DNA of 44,769 bases from CAYUHC01 sp964444555. Lineage in GTDB: Bacteria > Patescibacteriota > Minisyncoccia > Phycocordibacterales > JACOZG01. Where the stretch lies: the NCBI GenBank assembly GCA_964444555.1, contig CAYUHC010000005.1, forward strand, positions 1 to 44,769, written 5' to 3'. The stretch's first letter is position 1, and each line of letters begins with the position of its first letter. Below the pieces are notes generated by a model. That model was not told where the DNA came from. It saw nothing but the letters and a program-made list of their open reading frames with translations, and ran no database searches. Both the position numbers and the translations under genes were made by a program. Of this stretch, positions 37,406 through 44,769 are shown one piece after another.

Positions 37406-37735
37406 ATGTTAATGATCCGATTACAGCGAGTTGGCCGCAAAAATGACCCGTCTTTCCGCTTGGTAGTGACGGAAAAAGCCCGCGATTCTCAGAGCGGTGA
37501 TTTTGTGGAAATTCTCGGTTCTTATAATGCTCGTCGAGGCGAGCCCGTAATTAATGTGGAGCGCGCTGCTTATTGGGTAGGGGTTGGCGCTCAACCTTCG
37601 GGCACGGCTCACAATCTTTTGGTCGACGCAGGGGTGATCAAGGGCAAGAAGGTCAACGTTTTACCTAAGCGCGTCGTTGCCGCTCCCGTAGTGGCCGAAG
37701 CCGCTGCTCCAGTGGAGACTCCTGCTAGTGCTTAA
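37406..37735 (+). CDS. rpsP: 30S ribosomal protein S16
   Basis: 109 residues from the ATG at 37406 (M-L-M-I-R-L-Q-R-V-G-R-K-N-D-P-S-F-R). The S16 core is complete (G-S-Y-N-A-R-R-G-E, A-Y-W-V-G-V-G-A-Q-P-S). An Ala/Val/Pro-rich tail is added at the C-terminus. It leads the rpsP-khpA-trmD group, a conserved order in bacteria. A second ATG lies 6 bases downstream. Confidence 0.95.
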   Translation: MLMIRLQRVGRKNDPSFRLVVTEKARDSQSGDFVEILGSYNARRGEPVINVERAAYWVGVGAQPSGTAHNLLVDAGVIKGKKVNVLPKRVVAAPVVAEAAAPVETPASA

Positions 37736-37743
37736 AAACCTGC

Positions 37744-37749
37744 TATACT
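37744..37749 (+). promoter_or_regulatory. Extended -10 box upstream of khpA
   Basis: TGC-TATACT just after the rpsP stop. A leader of about 35 bases with a small ATCTT/AAGAT hairpin follows before the ATG at 37790. Confidence 0.5.
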
Positions 37750-37789
37750 AAGTGGGCGTGATCTTATCAAGATTAATTTCCTGTTAAGC

Positions 37790-38110
37790 ATGTTTTCAGA
37801 TCAACAGTTTCTTGAGTTTGTAATTAAGTCGATGGTCGACAATCCGACTGACGTTAAGGTGGAGCGCAAGGTAGACGAGATGGGCGTGCTTTTGACGCTT
37901 GATGTTAATCCGGTAGATATGGGCAAGATTATCGGACGCCAGGGCAATACGGCCAAGGCGGTTCGGACGCTTTTGCGGGTGGTGGGGATGAAGAATAATG
38001 CCCGAGTCAATCTTAAGATCAATGAGCCAGCCGGCGGGAGTCGGGTCTCGGGTCTGGGAGAGAGCGCTTCACGTTCGCTTGATGCGGTGATGGACGATAT
38101 TAAGGCCTAG
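37790..38110 (+). CDS. khpA: KH domain RNA-binding protein KhpA
   Basis: 106 residues. One type II KH domain with the RNA-binding loop G-K-I-I-G-R-Q-G-N-T-A-K-A (GxxG near residue 50). KhpA (YlqC) works with KhpB/Jag in RNA binding that affects cell size and division in Gram-positive bacteria. Its place between rpsP and trmD is conserved. A longer than usual C-terminal tail (from about residue 80, P-A-G-G-S-R-V-S-G-L-G-E) is added. Confidence 0.93.
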   Translation: MFSDQQFLEFVIKSMVDNPTDVKVERKVDEMGVLLTLDVNPVDMGKIIGRQGNTAKAVRTLLRVVGMKNNARVNLKINEPAGGSRVSGLGESASRSLDAVMDDIKA

Positions 38111-38131
38111 GTTGGTTTTTGAGTTAAGCCA

Positions 38132-38794
38132 ATGACGACTTTCCACCTGATTACTGCTTTTCCGGAATCGCTCAGTTCTTATTTGGCGGAGTCGATTATT
38201 GGCCGAGCGCAAAAAGAGAAAAAGATTCGGATTAAATTTTATAATCCGCGCGATTTCGTGAAGGCCAAAAATGCTTCGGGCTATAAGCCGATTGATGATC
38301 GGCCTTATGGTGGTGGGCCGGGGATGGTCTTGGCGGCGTTGCCAATAATTAAGGCGGTGGCCAAAGCCGTTAAGCAGTCCAAAACTAAACCGAAAATTAT
38401 TTTCTTCGCGCGGACGGGTAAGCAGTTTACTAACGAGTATGCCAGGACGGCGGTTAAGAAATCGGAGGATTTTATTTTAATTTGTGGTCGTTACGAGGGG
38501 ATTGATGCTCGAGTGCGAAAAATCTTTAAAGCCGAAGAGTTGTCGATTGGGCCTTATATTTTGACGGGTGGCGAATTGCCAGCTTTGGTGGTGATTGACG
38601 CGATGGCCCGCCAGCTACCTGGGGTTTTGGGAAAATTTGCTTCGGTAGAAGAGGAACGGGTGGCTAGCTCTGAAGTTTATACTCGGCCGGAAGTTTTGGA
38701 ATATAAAGGTAAAAAATATCGCGTGCCGGCGGTCTTGCTCTCTGGTCATCATCAGAAAATGGAGGAGTGGAAGCAGGGGAAAACTGGGCGTTGA
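38132..38794 (+). CDS. trmD: tRNA (guanine-37-N1)-methyltransferase
   Basis: 220 residues. It methylates G37 next to the anticodon, which prevents frameshifting. The SPOUT trefoil-knot fold is shown by Y-G-G-G-P-G-M-V, I-L-I-C-G-R-Y-E-G-I-D-A-R-V and S-I-G-P-Y-I-L-T-G-G-E-L-P-A-L, with the later S-G-H-H-Q-K segment. It is slightly shorter than E. coli TrmD (255). The rpoB -35 box overlaps its stop codon. Confidence 0.95.
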   Translation: MTTFHLITAFPESLSSYLAESIIGRAQKEKKIRIKFYNPRDFVKAKNASGYKPIDDRPYGGGPGMVLAALPIIKAVAKAVKQSKTKPKIIFFARTGKQFTNEYARTAVKKSEDFILICGRYEGIDARVRKIFKAEELSIGPYILTGGELPALVVIDAMARQLPGVLGKFASVEEERVASSEVYTRPEVLEYKGKKYRVPAVLLSGHHQKMEEWKQGKTGR

Positions 38795-38819
38795 CAGTCG
38801 TTGGCTGATGGGTTAGACT
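38791..38819 (+). promoter_or_regulatory. Promoter of rpoBC
   Basis: TTGACA, a 17-base spacer and TAGACT, the closest to consensus in the window. It overlaps the trmD stop codon. It gives rpoB a leader of about 140 bases, unlike most genes here. Confidence 0.88.
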
Positions 38820-38964
38820 AGCGGTCTACATGCAGGATTGAGTCATGATTGCTTTTGCATGGCTGTGAGGGTGGGAATCTTGCGAACTCGGGATCATTAT
38901 TAATCAGGGCGTTCAAAACACCAGTAACGGGTGTTTCGGGGCCGGTTTTTTTAATATTTCACAA
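38820..38964 (+). promoter_or_regulatory. Structured leader of rpoB
   Basis: A leader of about 140 bases. AAACACC pairs with GGTGTTT around AGTAACG (38916-38936), followed by GC-rich CGGGGCCGG and T7 (38946-38952), just 12 bases before the ATG. It also has a TAGAC/GTCTA inverted repeat at its start. The arrangement suggests attenuation or autoregulation; inferred only. Confidence 0.45.
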
Positions 38965-41900
38965 ATGCAGCAAAAGCATTTTTCGAAGTACCGCGAAGCG
39001 CTCGCGGAACTTCCTAACTTGGTGGAGATCCAGCGTGACTCTTACCAATGGCTTCTGACCGAGGGCTTGGCCGACTTGTTTAAAGAATTTTCGCCGATTA
39101 AGGATTATTCGGAAAAGAAATTCGAACTCGAATTCGTGGGTTTCGAAATCTCTCAGCCAAAGTTTACTGAGCACTATGCTAAAGATAATCGCTTGTCTTA
39201 TGACGCGCCACTTAAGGTTCGCGTTCGTTTAAAGAACAAGTTGACGGGGAGTGAGAAGGAGCAAGAAATTTTCTTGGCTGATTTTCCTCTGCAGACCGAG
39301 CACGGCACCTTCATCATTAACGGTAACGAGCGAGTGGTGGTATCACAGTTGGCCCGCTCGTTTGGCGCCTTCTTTACCGAGACGGAATTGCGCGGCCGAC
39401 GTTACTTTGGCGCCAAGATTATGCCGGCGGTGGGAGCGTGGATCGAGATCGACACTGAGCCAGATGGCACGCTCTACGTGCGCATCGATCGCAAGCGCAA
39501 GTTCCCCGTTTCTTCTTTGATCCGCTTGTTTGCTGATTTGGAAGGCAAAAAGTTATCGGACGAAGAGTTAATTGCTCTCTTTGGCGAAGTGAAGAGCGAG
39601 GTTGATTATCTCAAGACTTCTTTTGCTAAGGATCACGCTAAGACGGCTGATGATTCTTATGTTGAGATTTACAAGCGCCTTCGCGACAGCGATTTGGCGA
39701 CAGTGCCCAATGCCCGCGAATTTTTGACCGGGTTGTTTGCGCGTGAGCGTTACGATCTCTCGGTGGCCGGTCGGGTGCGTTTCAACAAGCGCTTTGGTAA
39801 ACCCCTAACGCCGGAGGATCGCGGCCGTCGTGTGCTTAATCTCGACGATATTATTACGATCGTTAACCACATCATCGTTCTTAATAACACTAAGGACGCG
39901 GTGGCTGATGATATTGATCACTTGGGTTTGCGCCGCATCCGTTGCATCGGCGAGATGCTCCTCGGTAAGTTAAAGGTGGGTATGATGCAGATGCGCCGCA
40001 ACATCCAAGATCGGATGTCGACGGTCGACTCGAGTACTTCATTGCCAATCCAGTTGATCAGTCCGCGACCGCTCCAGGCTCGGTTGAAAGAATTTTTCAC
40101 CACCAACCAGTTGTCGCAGTTTATGAACCAGAAGAACGTTTTGTCGGAAGTGGAGCACATGCGCACGCTTAGCGCGCTCGGTCCGGGAGGTTTGTCGAAG
40201 AAGCGTTCGGGTTTGGAGGTTCGCGACGTTCACACTTCGCACTATGGTCGTGTTTGTCCGATCCATACCCCAGAAGGTCCCTCGATCGGTTTGATGTTGC
40301 ACTTGTCGAAGTTTGCCCGGATCAACGAATTCGGAGTCATCGAGACGCCTTATCGCAAGGTTAAGGACGGAGTGATCTCTAGCGAGTTGGTTTATCTCAA
40401 CGGTTTGGAAGAAGAGAATTACGTCATTGCTCACGGGGCAACGCCTTTTGATGAGCGCGGTCGGATCATGATCGAAAATGTGGACGTGCGCGTTCAGGGA
40501 CGACCAACCACGGCGCCTCTTTCGAGTGTTAATTTGATTGACGTGGCGCCGACGCAGGCTTACTCGACGGCGACCTCGCTCATTCCTTTCTTGGAGCACG
40601 ACGATGCCAACCGCGCGCTCATGGGTTCTAACATGCAAAAGCAGGCCATCCCTTGTATTTTGCCGGAAGCACCGCTCGTCGGTACTGGTTTGGAGGGTCG
40701 GGTGGCTCGCGATTCTGGCCGTTTGATTATTGCTCTCAATGCCGGAACGGTGGCCTCGGTTGATGGCCGCAAGATTATTGTCCGCGGCGAAAACAAAAAG
40801 GACGACGTCTACGAGCTCGTTAACTTTATGAAGACGAACGACAACACCGTCTTCCACCAGCGACCAGTCGTGACCGTAGGTACGGCGGTTAAGAAGGGTG
40901 ATGTGTTGGCCGACACTTCGTCGAGCGTTGATGGTCAGTTGGCTTTGGGTCAGAACGCTTTAGTGGCTTTCATGTCGCTTGGCGGTGCTAACTACGAAGA
41001 CGCGATTGTGATCTCTGAACGCTTGGTCCGTAACGCTAAGTTTACGAGTATTCATATCGAAGAATTCCCTTGCGTTGTTCGCGACACCAAGCTTGGGCCA
41101 GAAGTGACGACTCACGACATCCCAAATGTTGGCGAGGCTAAACTGAAAAATCTCGACGAGGATGGCATTGTGCGCATTGGCGCCGAAGTTGGTCCCGGAG
41201 ACATTTTGGTAGGTAAGATTAGTCCAAAGGGTGAGACGGAATTGACGCCAGAGGAGCGCTTGCTCCGTTCGATCTTCGGCGAGAAGTCGCGCGACGTTAA
41301 AGATACCTCGCTCCGCATGCCTAACGGCAAGAAGGGTAAGGTCGTTGGCGTCAAAGTTTTCTCTCGCGAACGCGGCGATAAGTTGGAGAGCGGTATTACT
41401 AAGCGGATTCATATTGAAGTGGCCGAGTTGCGTAACATTTCCGTTGGTGACAAGTTGGCTGGCCGTCACGGTAACAAGGGTGTGATCTCGCGAGTTCTGC
41501 CAATTGAGGACATGCCTTACATGGCTGATGGTACGCCGATCGACATTGTACTGACGCCGCTTGGTGTGCCGTCTCGTATGAACTTGGGTCAGATTTTTGA
41601 AATGCATCTTGGTTTGGCGGCGGGCACTTTGGGCTACCAGGCGATTACGCCGCCGTTTGCTGGGGTGACGGAGGAGGAGATCCATGAGGAGCTGGCTAAG
41701 GCCGGTTTCCCCAAGACGGGCAAGGTGACGCTCTTTGATGGTCACAGTGGCGAATCATTTGACCAGCCGATCGCGGTCGGACAAATGTATATTCTCAAGC
41801 TTGATCACATGGTGGAAGACAAGATCCACATGCGTTCGATCGGACCTTACTCCTTGATTACCCAACAGCCGCTCGGTGGTAAAGCTCAGCGCGGTGGTCA

Positions 41901-42126
41901 ACGTTTCGGCGAAATGGAAGTCTGGGCCTTGGAGGGTTACGGCGCCGCTTACTCTCTGCGCGAAATGTTGACGATTAAGTCGGACGACATCGTCGGCCGC
42001 TCCCAAGCTTTCGACTCGATTGTTAAGGGCGAAGAAATTCAGGCACCCAACGTTCCCGCCTCGTTTAATGTAATGTTGGCCGAGCTCCGTGGTCTGGCGC
42101 TTGATGTTGAGCTTAAAAAGATTTAA
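38965..42126 (+). CDS. rpoB: RNA polymerase beta subunit
   Basis: 1053 residues, shorter than E. coli RpoB (1342) because the lineage-specific inserts are absent. The rifampicin pocket aligns clearly (L-S-Q-F-M-N-Q at 383-389 and H398-M-R-T-L-S403). Downstream come R-V-C-P-I-H-T-P-E-G-P-S-I-G-L, the G-G-A-N-Y-E-D-A segment, G-D-K-L-A-G-R-H-G-N-K-G and the C-terminal G-G-Q-R-F-G-E-M-E-V-W-A-L. It forms the polymerase core with RpoC, whose gene starts 14 bases later. In E. coli numbering, D516 is Asn and R529 is Thr here. Confidence 0.98.
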   Translation: MQQKHFSKYREALAELPNLVEIQRDSYQWLLTEGLADLFKEFSPIKDYSEKKFELEFVGFEISQPKFTEHYAKDNRLSYDAPLKVRVRLKNKLTGSEKEQEIFLADFPLQTEHGTFIINGNERVVVSQLARSFGAFFTETELRGRRYFGAKIMPAVGAWIEIDTEPDGTLYVRIDRKRKFPVSSLIRLFADLEGKKLSDEELIALFGEVKSEVDYLKTSFAKDHAKTADDSYVEIYKRLRDSDLATVPNAREFLTGLFARERYDLSVAGRVRFNKRFGKPLTPEDRGRRVLNLDDIITIVNHIIVLNNTKDAVADDIDHLGLRRIRCIGEMLLGKLKVGMMQMRRNIQDRMSTVDSSTSLPIQLISPRPLQARLKEFFTTNQLSQFMNQKNVLSEVEHMRTLSALGPGGLSKKRSGLEVRDVHTSHYGRVCPIHTPEGPSIGLMLHLSKFARINEFGVIETPYRKVKDGVISSELVYLNGLEEENYVIAHGATPFDERGRIMIENVDVRVQGRPTTAPLSSVNLIDVAPTQAYSTATSLIPFLEHDDANRALMGSNMQKQAIPCILPEAPLVGTGLEGRVARDSGRLIIALNAGTVASVDGRKIIVRGENKKDDVYELVNFMKTNDNTVFHQRPVVTVGTAVKKGDVLADTSSSVDGQLALGQNALVAFMSLGGANYEDAIVISERLVRNAKFTSIHIEEFPCVVRDTKLGPEVTTHDIPNVGEAKLKNLDEDGIVRIGAEVGPGDILVGKISPKGETELTPEERLLRSIFGEKSRDVKDTSLRMPNGKKGKVVGVKVFSRERGDKLESGITKRIHIEVAELRNISVGDKLAGRHGNKGVISRVLPIEDMPYMADGTPIDIVLTPLGVPSRMNLGQIFEMHLGLAAGTLGYQAITPPFAGVTEEEIHEELAKAGFPKTGKVTLFDGHSGESFDQPIAVGQMYILKLDHMVEDKIHMRSIGPYSLITQQPLGGKAQRGGQRFGEMEVWALEGYGAAYSLREMLTIKSDDIVGRSQAFDSIVKGEEIQAPNVPASFNVMLAELRGLALDVELKKI

Positions 42127-42140
42127 TTCTTCCGACGTCT

Positions 42141-44769
42141 ATGATTCAAACCAAAAAACAAGTAGCGCCGGCCGACTTTAATGCCATCAGTCTTAAGTTG
42201 GCCAGCCCGGATCGGATTCGCGAATGGTCTTACGGCGAGGTAACCAAGCCAGAGACGATTAACTATCGGACGGGTCGTTCGGAACGCGGTGGTCTGTTTG
42301 ACGAGCGGATTTTCGGACCCGAAAAAGATTACGAATGTTACTGTGGTAAGTACCGCCGCATCCGTTATAAGGATATTGTTTGTGAGCGTTGTGGCGTGGA
42401 GGTCACGCACTCGATTGTTCGTCGCGAGCGCATGGGCCACATCGAGTTGGCTAGTCCGGTGGCGCACATCTGGTTTGTTCGCGGTGTGCCGTCGCGCGTG
42501 GGTCAGTTTTTGAACTTATCGATGGCCGATGTTGAGCGGGTAATTTATTTTGCCGGCTACATTGTGACGTCAGTTAATGAGCCCGAGAAGGAGCGGATTT
42601 TGCGCGAGATCGATCGTGAGTACAAGGAGCGACTTAAGACGCTACAAGACGAGCGGAGTCAGGAGGCCCTTAAGGAATCAATGGTTAGCGCCAAGCGCAA
42701 TCTTGAGGCGTTGGGCGTCGGTAAAGTGCTCGACGAAGTGGCTTATCACCGCTTGTCTCTCAAGTACGGCTCAGTCTTTGAGGCCGAAATTGGTGCCGAA
42801 GCTCTCTATAAATTGTGTCGTTCAGCTGATCTCGATGCGATGATCGCCGAGCTGGAAGCAGATCTAACCAAGGCTTCGAGTCTGGAACGCACGCGATTGC
42901 AAAAGCGTTATAACTTAATCAAGTCAATGAGGCGCGCGGGCATCCGTCCCGAATGGATGTTCTTGAGCGTCATCCCAGTTATTCCGCCAGACTTGCGTCC
43001 GATGGTGGCGCTGGATGGTGGCCGTCACGCAACGAGCGACGTTAACGACTTGTATCGTCGAGTGATTAACCGCAACAATCGTTTGCGCAAGTTGATCGAG
43101 CTTAATGCTCCCGAAGTAATTTTGCGTAACGAAAAGCGCATTCTGCAAGAAGCTGTTGATGCCTTGATCGATAACTCAATTCGCCGCAGTGCTTCGTCTA
43201 ATGCGATGAATCAGGCTCAGCGTCGTCCGCTCAAATCTTTGTCGGACAGTCTTAAGGGTAAGCAGGGACGTTTCCGTCAGAACTTGCTCGGTAAGCGCGT
43301 GGACTATTCGGGTCGCTCGGTGATTGTGGTTGGTCCTGATCTGGCTCTTGACCAGTGTGGTTTGCCCAAGCACATGGCGCTGGAACTTTTCCGTCCCTTT
43401 ATCGTCGCTAAGATTTTGGAGAGCGAATCGGCGTTTAACATCCGTGGCGCTGGTCGCTTGATTGACGACAAGGTGCCTGAAGTTTGGGCGATTTTGGAAG
43501 AGGTGATTAAGAACAAATACGTCTTCCTTAACCGCGCGCCGACCCTCCACCGTTTGGGTATCCAAGCTTTCCGACCTCGTTTGATCGAAGGTAACGCGAT
43601 TCAAGTTCATCCTTTGGTTTGTAGCGCCTTTAACGCCGACTTCGACGGCGACCAAATGGCCGTGCACATTCCTCTGTCTAGTGAGGCTCAAGCCGAGGCT
43701 CGTGAGTTGATCGCGGCCAACCGCAACATTCTCAAGCCAGGCAGTGGTACGCCGATTGTTAACCCTAAGCTCGATATCGTGCTCGGAAGTTTTTGGGTCA
43801 CGAAGTATCGCGAGGGCGGCAAGGGCGAAGGCAACATCTTTGGTGGACCGGACGAAGCCGTGATTGCTTACAACTTTGGTGAGTTGGACATTCGCGCCAA
43901 GATTAAGGTGGTAGCCACGGCGGGCGAAAAGTTTGGCGATCAGGCCGGCACGCTTATTGAAACTTCAGTTGGCCGAATTCTCTTTAACGAGAATTTGCCA
44001 GTCGATTTCCCGTTCGTTAACAAGGAGATAACGATTAAGGAAACCAATGCTATTTTGGAGCGATTAATTGCTCGCTACGGGACGGCACAAGTGGCTCAGA
44101 TTCTCGACCGGATCAAAAACTTTGGCTTTAAGTATGCCACGCGCTCGGGGGTGACCTGGGGTATTGATGATGTGATGGTTCCCGAGATTAAGGGTGCGAT
44201 GGTGGCCGAAGCTCGTCAGAACGCTGTCCAGATCGAAGAGCGTTATCAGGATGGTCTGCTCTCTAAGGACGAACGTTATCAAATGCTCATTTCGCTCTGG
44301 AATGGCACCGTGGGTAAGGTAGAAAAAATTCTGTTGGATCAGTTGGATCGCGAAGGCTCAGTTTCTCACATGTTGGTTTCGGGTGCTCGTGGTTCGGCCC
44401 GTCAAGTTGGCCAGATGGCTGGTATGAAAGGTTTGATTCTTAACCAGTCCGGACGCACGATCGAGTTTCCGATTATTCCGTCCTACAAAGAAGGTTTGTC
44501 GCCGCTTGAGTACTTCATTACCACTCACGGTTCGCGCAAGACGCTAACCGACACCGCGCTTAACACCGCCAAGGCCGGTTACCTCACTCGTCGTTTGGTG
44601 TATGTGGCCGAAGACGTAGTAATTACTAAGGAGGATTGTGGTGATCGCGAGGGCAAGCGGGTCTCGGTGGACGCGGCGGCTGGCTTTGATCGAGGCATTT
44701 CTCGTTTAATCCGCGGTCGAGTCTTGGCCAAGGATATTAAGACGGCTGATGGCAGCGTTCTTTTGCCTA
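42141..44769 (+). CDS. rpoC: RNA polymerase beta' subunit, 3'-truncated by the window
   Basis: 876 codons visible from the ATG at 42141, running off the right edge. The N-terminal zinc ribbon (C-Y-C-G, then C-E-R-C-G near residues 65-85) is intact. V-D-Y-S-G-R-S-V-I-V-V-G-P-D and L-N-R-A-P-T-L-H-R-L-G-I-Q-A-F mark the active-centre region. The catalytic Mg-binding motif N-A-D-F-D-G-D-Q-M holds D500, D502 and D504. The M-A-G-M-K-G-L segment of the bridge/trigger region follows. Cotranscribed with rpoB. Confidence 0.97.
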   Translation, partial: MIQTKKQVAPADFNAISLKLASPDRIREWSYGEVTKPETINYRTGRSERGGLFDERIFGPEKDYECYCGKYRRIRYKDIVCERCGVEVTHSIVRRERMGHIELASPVAHIWFVRGVPSRVGQFLNLSMADVERVIYFAGYIVTSVNEPEKERILREIDREYKERLKTLQDERSQEALKESMVSAKRNLEALGVGKVLDEVAYHRLSLKYGSVFEAEIGAEALYKLCRSADLDAMIAELEADLTKASSLERTRLQKRYNLIKSMRRAGIRPEWMFLSVIPVIPPDLRPMVALDGGRHATSDVNDLYRRVINRNNRLRKLIELNAPEVILRNEKRILQEAVDALIDNSIRRSASSNAMNQAQRRPLKSLSDSLKGKQGRFRQNLLGKRVDYSGRSVIVVGPDLALDQCGLPKHMALELFRPFIVAKILESESAFNIRGAGRLIDDKVPEVWAILEEVIKNKYVFLNRAPTLHRLGIQAFRPRLIEGNAIQVHPLVCSAFNADFDGDQMAVHIPLSSEAQAEARELIAANRNILKPGSGTPIVNPKLDIVLGSFWVTKYREGGKGEGNIFGGPDEAVIAYNFGELDIRAKIKVVATAGEKFGDQAGTLIETSVGRILFNENLPVDFPFVNKEITIKETNAILERLIARYGTAQVAQILDRIKNFGFKYATRSGVTWGIDDVMVPEIKGAMVAEARQNAVQIEERYQDGLLSKDERYQMLISLWNGTVGKVEKILLDQLDREGSVSHMLVSGARGSARQVGQMAGMKGLILNQSGRTIEFPIIPSYKEGLSPLEYFITTHGSRKTLTDTALNTAKAGYLTRRLVYVAEDVVITKEDCGDREGKRVSVDAAAGFDRGISRLIRGRVLAKDIKTADGSVLLP

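Noticed and set aside
38845..38868. Seven-codon leader peptide (M-I-A-F-A-W-L) before rpoB
   Set aside because: No Shine-Dalgarno sequence and no run of control codons; likely chance.
1..44769. UGA recoded as Gly as in Gracilibacteria/SR1
   Set aside because: Clear genes such as rpe, trmD and the small membrane protein end at UGA and do not continue with conserved sequence.
1..44769. CRISPR arrays, rRNA genes, insertion sequences
   Set aside because: Looked for regularly spaced repeats, rRNA signatures and transposase motifs; none seen apart from the recombinase fragment.

Overview
The window looks like chromosomal sequence from a Patescibacteria/CPR-type bacterium, probably near Parcubacteria. 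The evidence is the very compact gene layout, the aminoacyl-tRNA synthetases and translation factors shortened to near-core versions, the split transketolase, the repeat surface protein with aromatic GW units, and gene sets typical of that group (rpsB-tsf, rpmE-prfA, rpsP-khpA-trmD, rpoB-rpoC). The lineage call is inference from gene content. UGA, UAA and UAG all end genes here, and a class I release factor of RF1 type is present.

Bases 1 to about 4450 form an AT-rich accessory island inside an otherwise GC-rich sequence. It carries a 5'-truncated D12-class adenine methyltransferase and an AlwI-family (type IIS) restriction endonuclease. After these come a small protein gene enclosed by a 16-bp inverted repeat, a DUF3644 protein with a HEPN-like R-x4-H motif, and the decayed C-terminal end of a recombinase on the minus strand. 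A cut-down SRPBCC fragment marks the return to host-like sequence.

From 4.7 to 13.2 kb there is an anchored DUF7282-like protein and a DoxX-like membrane protein, then central carbon metabolism: gap, rpiB, rpe-like and a split transketolase in one operon, followed by a PfkB-type kinase (minus strand), a class II aldolase and a 2-hydroxyacid dehydrogenase. Together these interconvert pentose and triose phosphates and feed lower glycolysis. From 13.2 to 23.6 kb come rplY, a coiled-coil lytic transglycosylase, rpmE-prfA, a secreted GW-repeat protein, rpsB-tsf, tRNA-Thr, pheS-pheT and gyrB. From 23.7 to 33.3 kb come thrS and dnaE (minus), rnhB, rpmF, a nusB-Nudix fusion, rnc and an SMC gene broken by an in-frame amber codon. 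From 33.4 kb onward there is a secreted beta-helix protein, RNase R (minus), rpsP-khpA-trmD, rpoB and the start of rpoC, which runs off the window.

Two expression styles stand out. Many housekeeping genes have a good, often extended, -10 box only 6 to 10 bases before the start codon and no Shine-Dalgarno sequence, which implies leaderless mRNAs. A set of small orphan genes (near 9.8, 23.4, 28.3 and 37.2 kb) instead has Shine-Dalgarno sequences, most of them strong, and often its own promoter and terminator. Other points of note are editing-free ThrRS and PheRS, a NusB-Nudix fusion and an apparently hingeless SMC.
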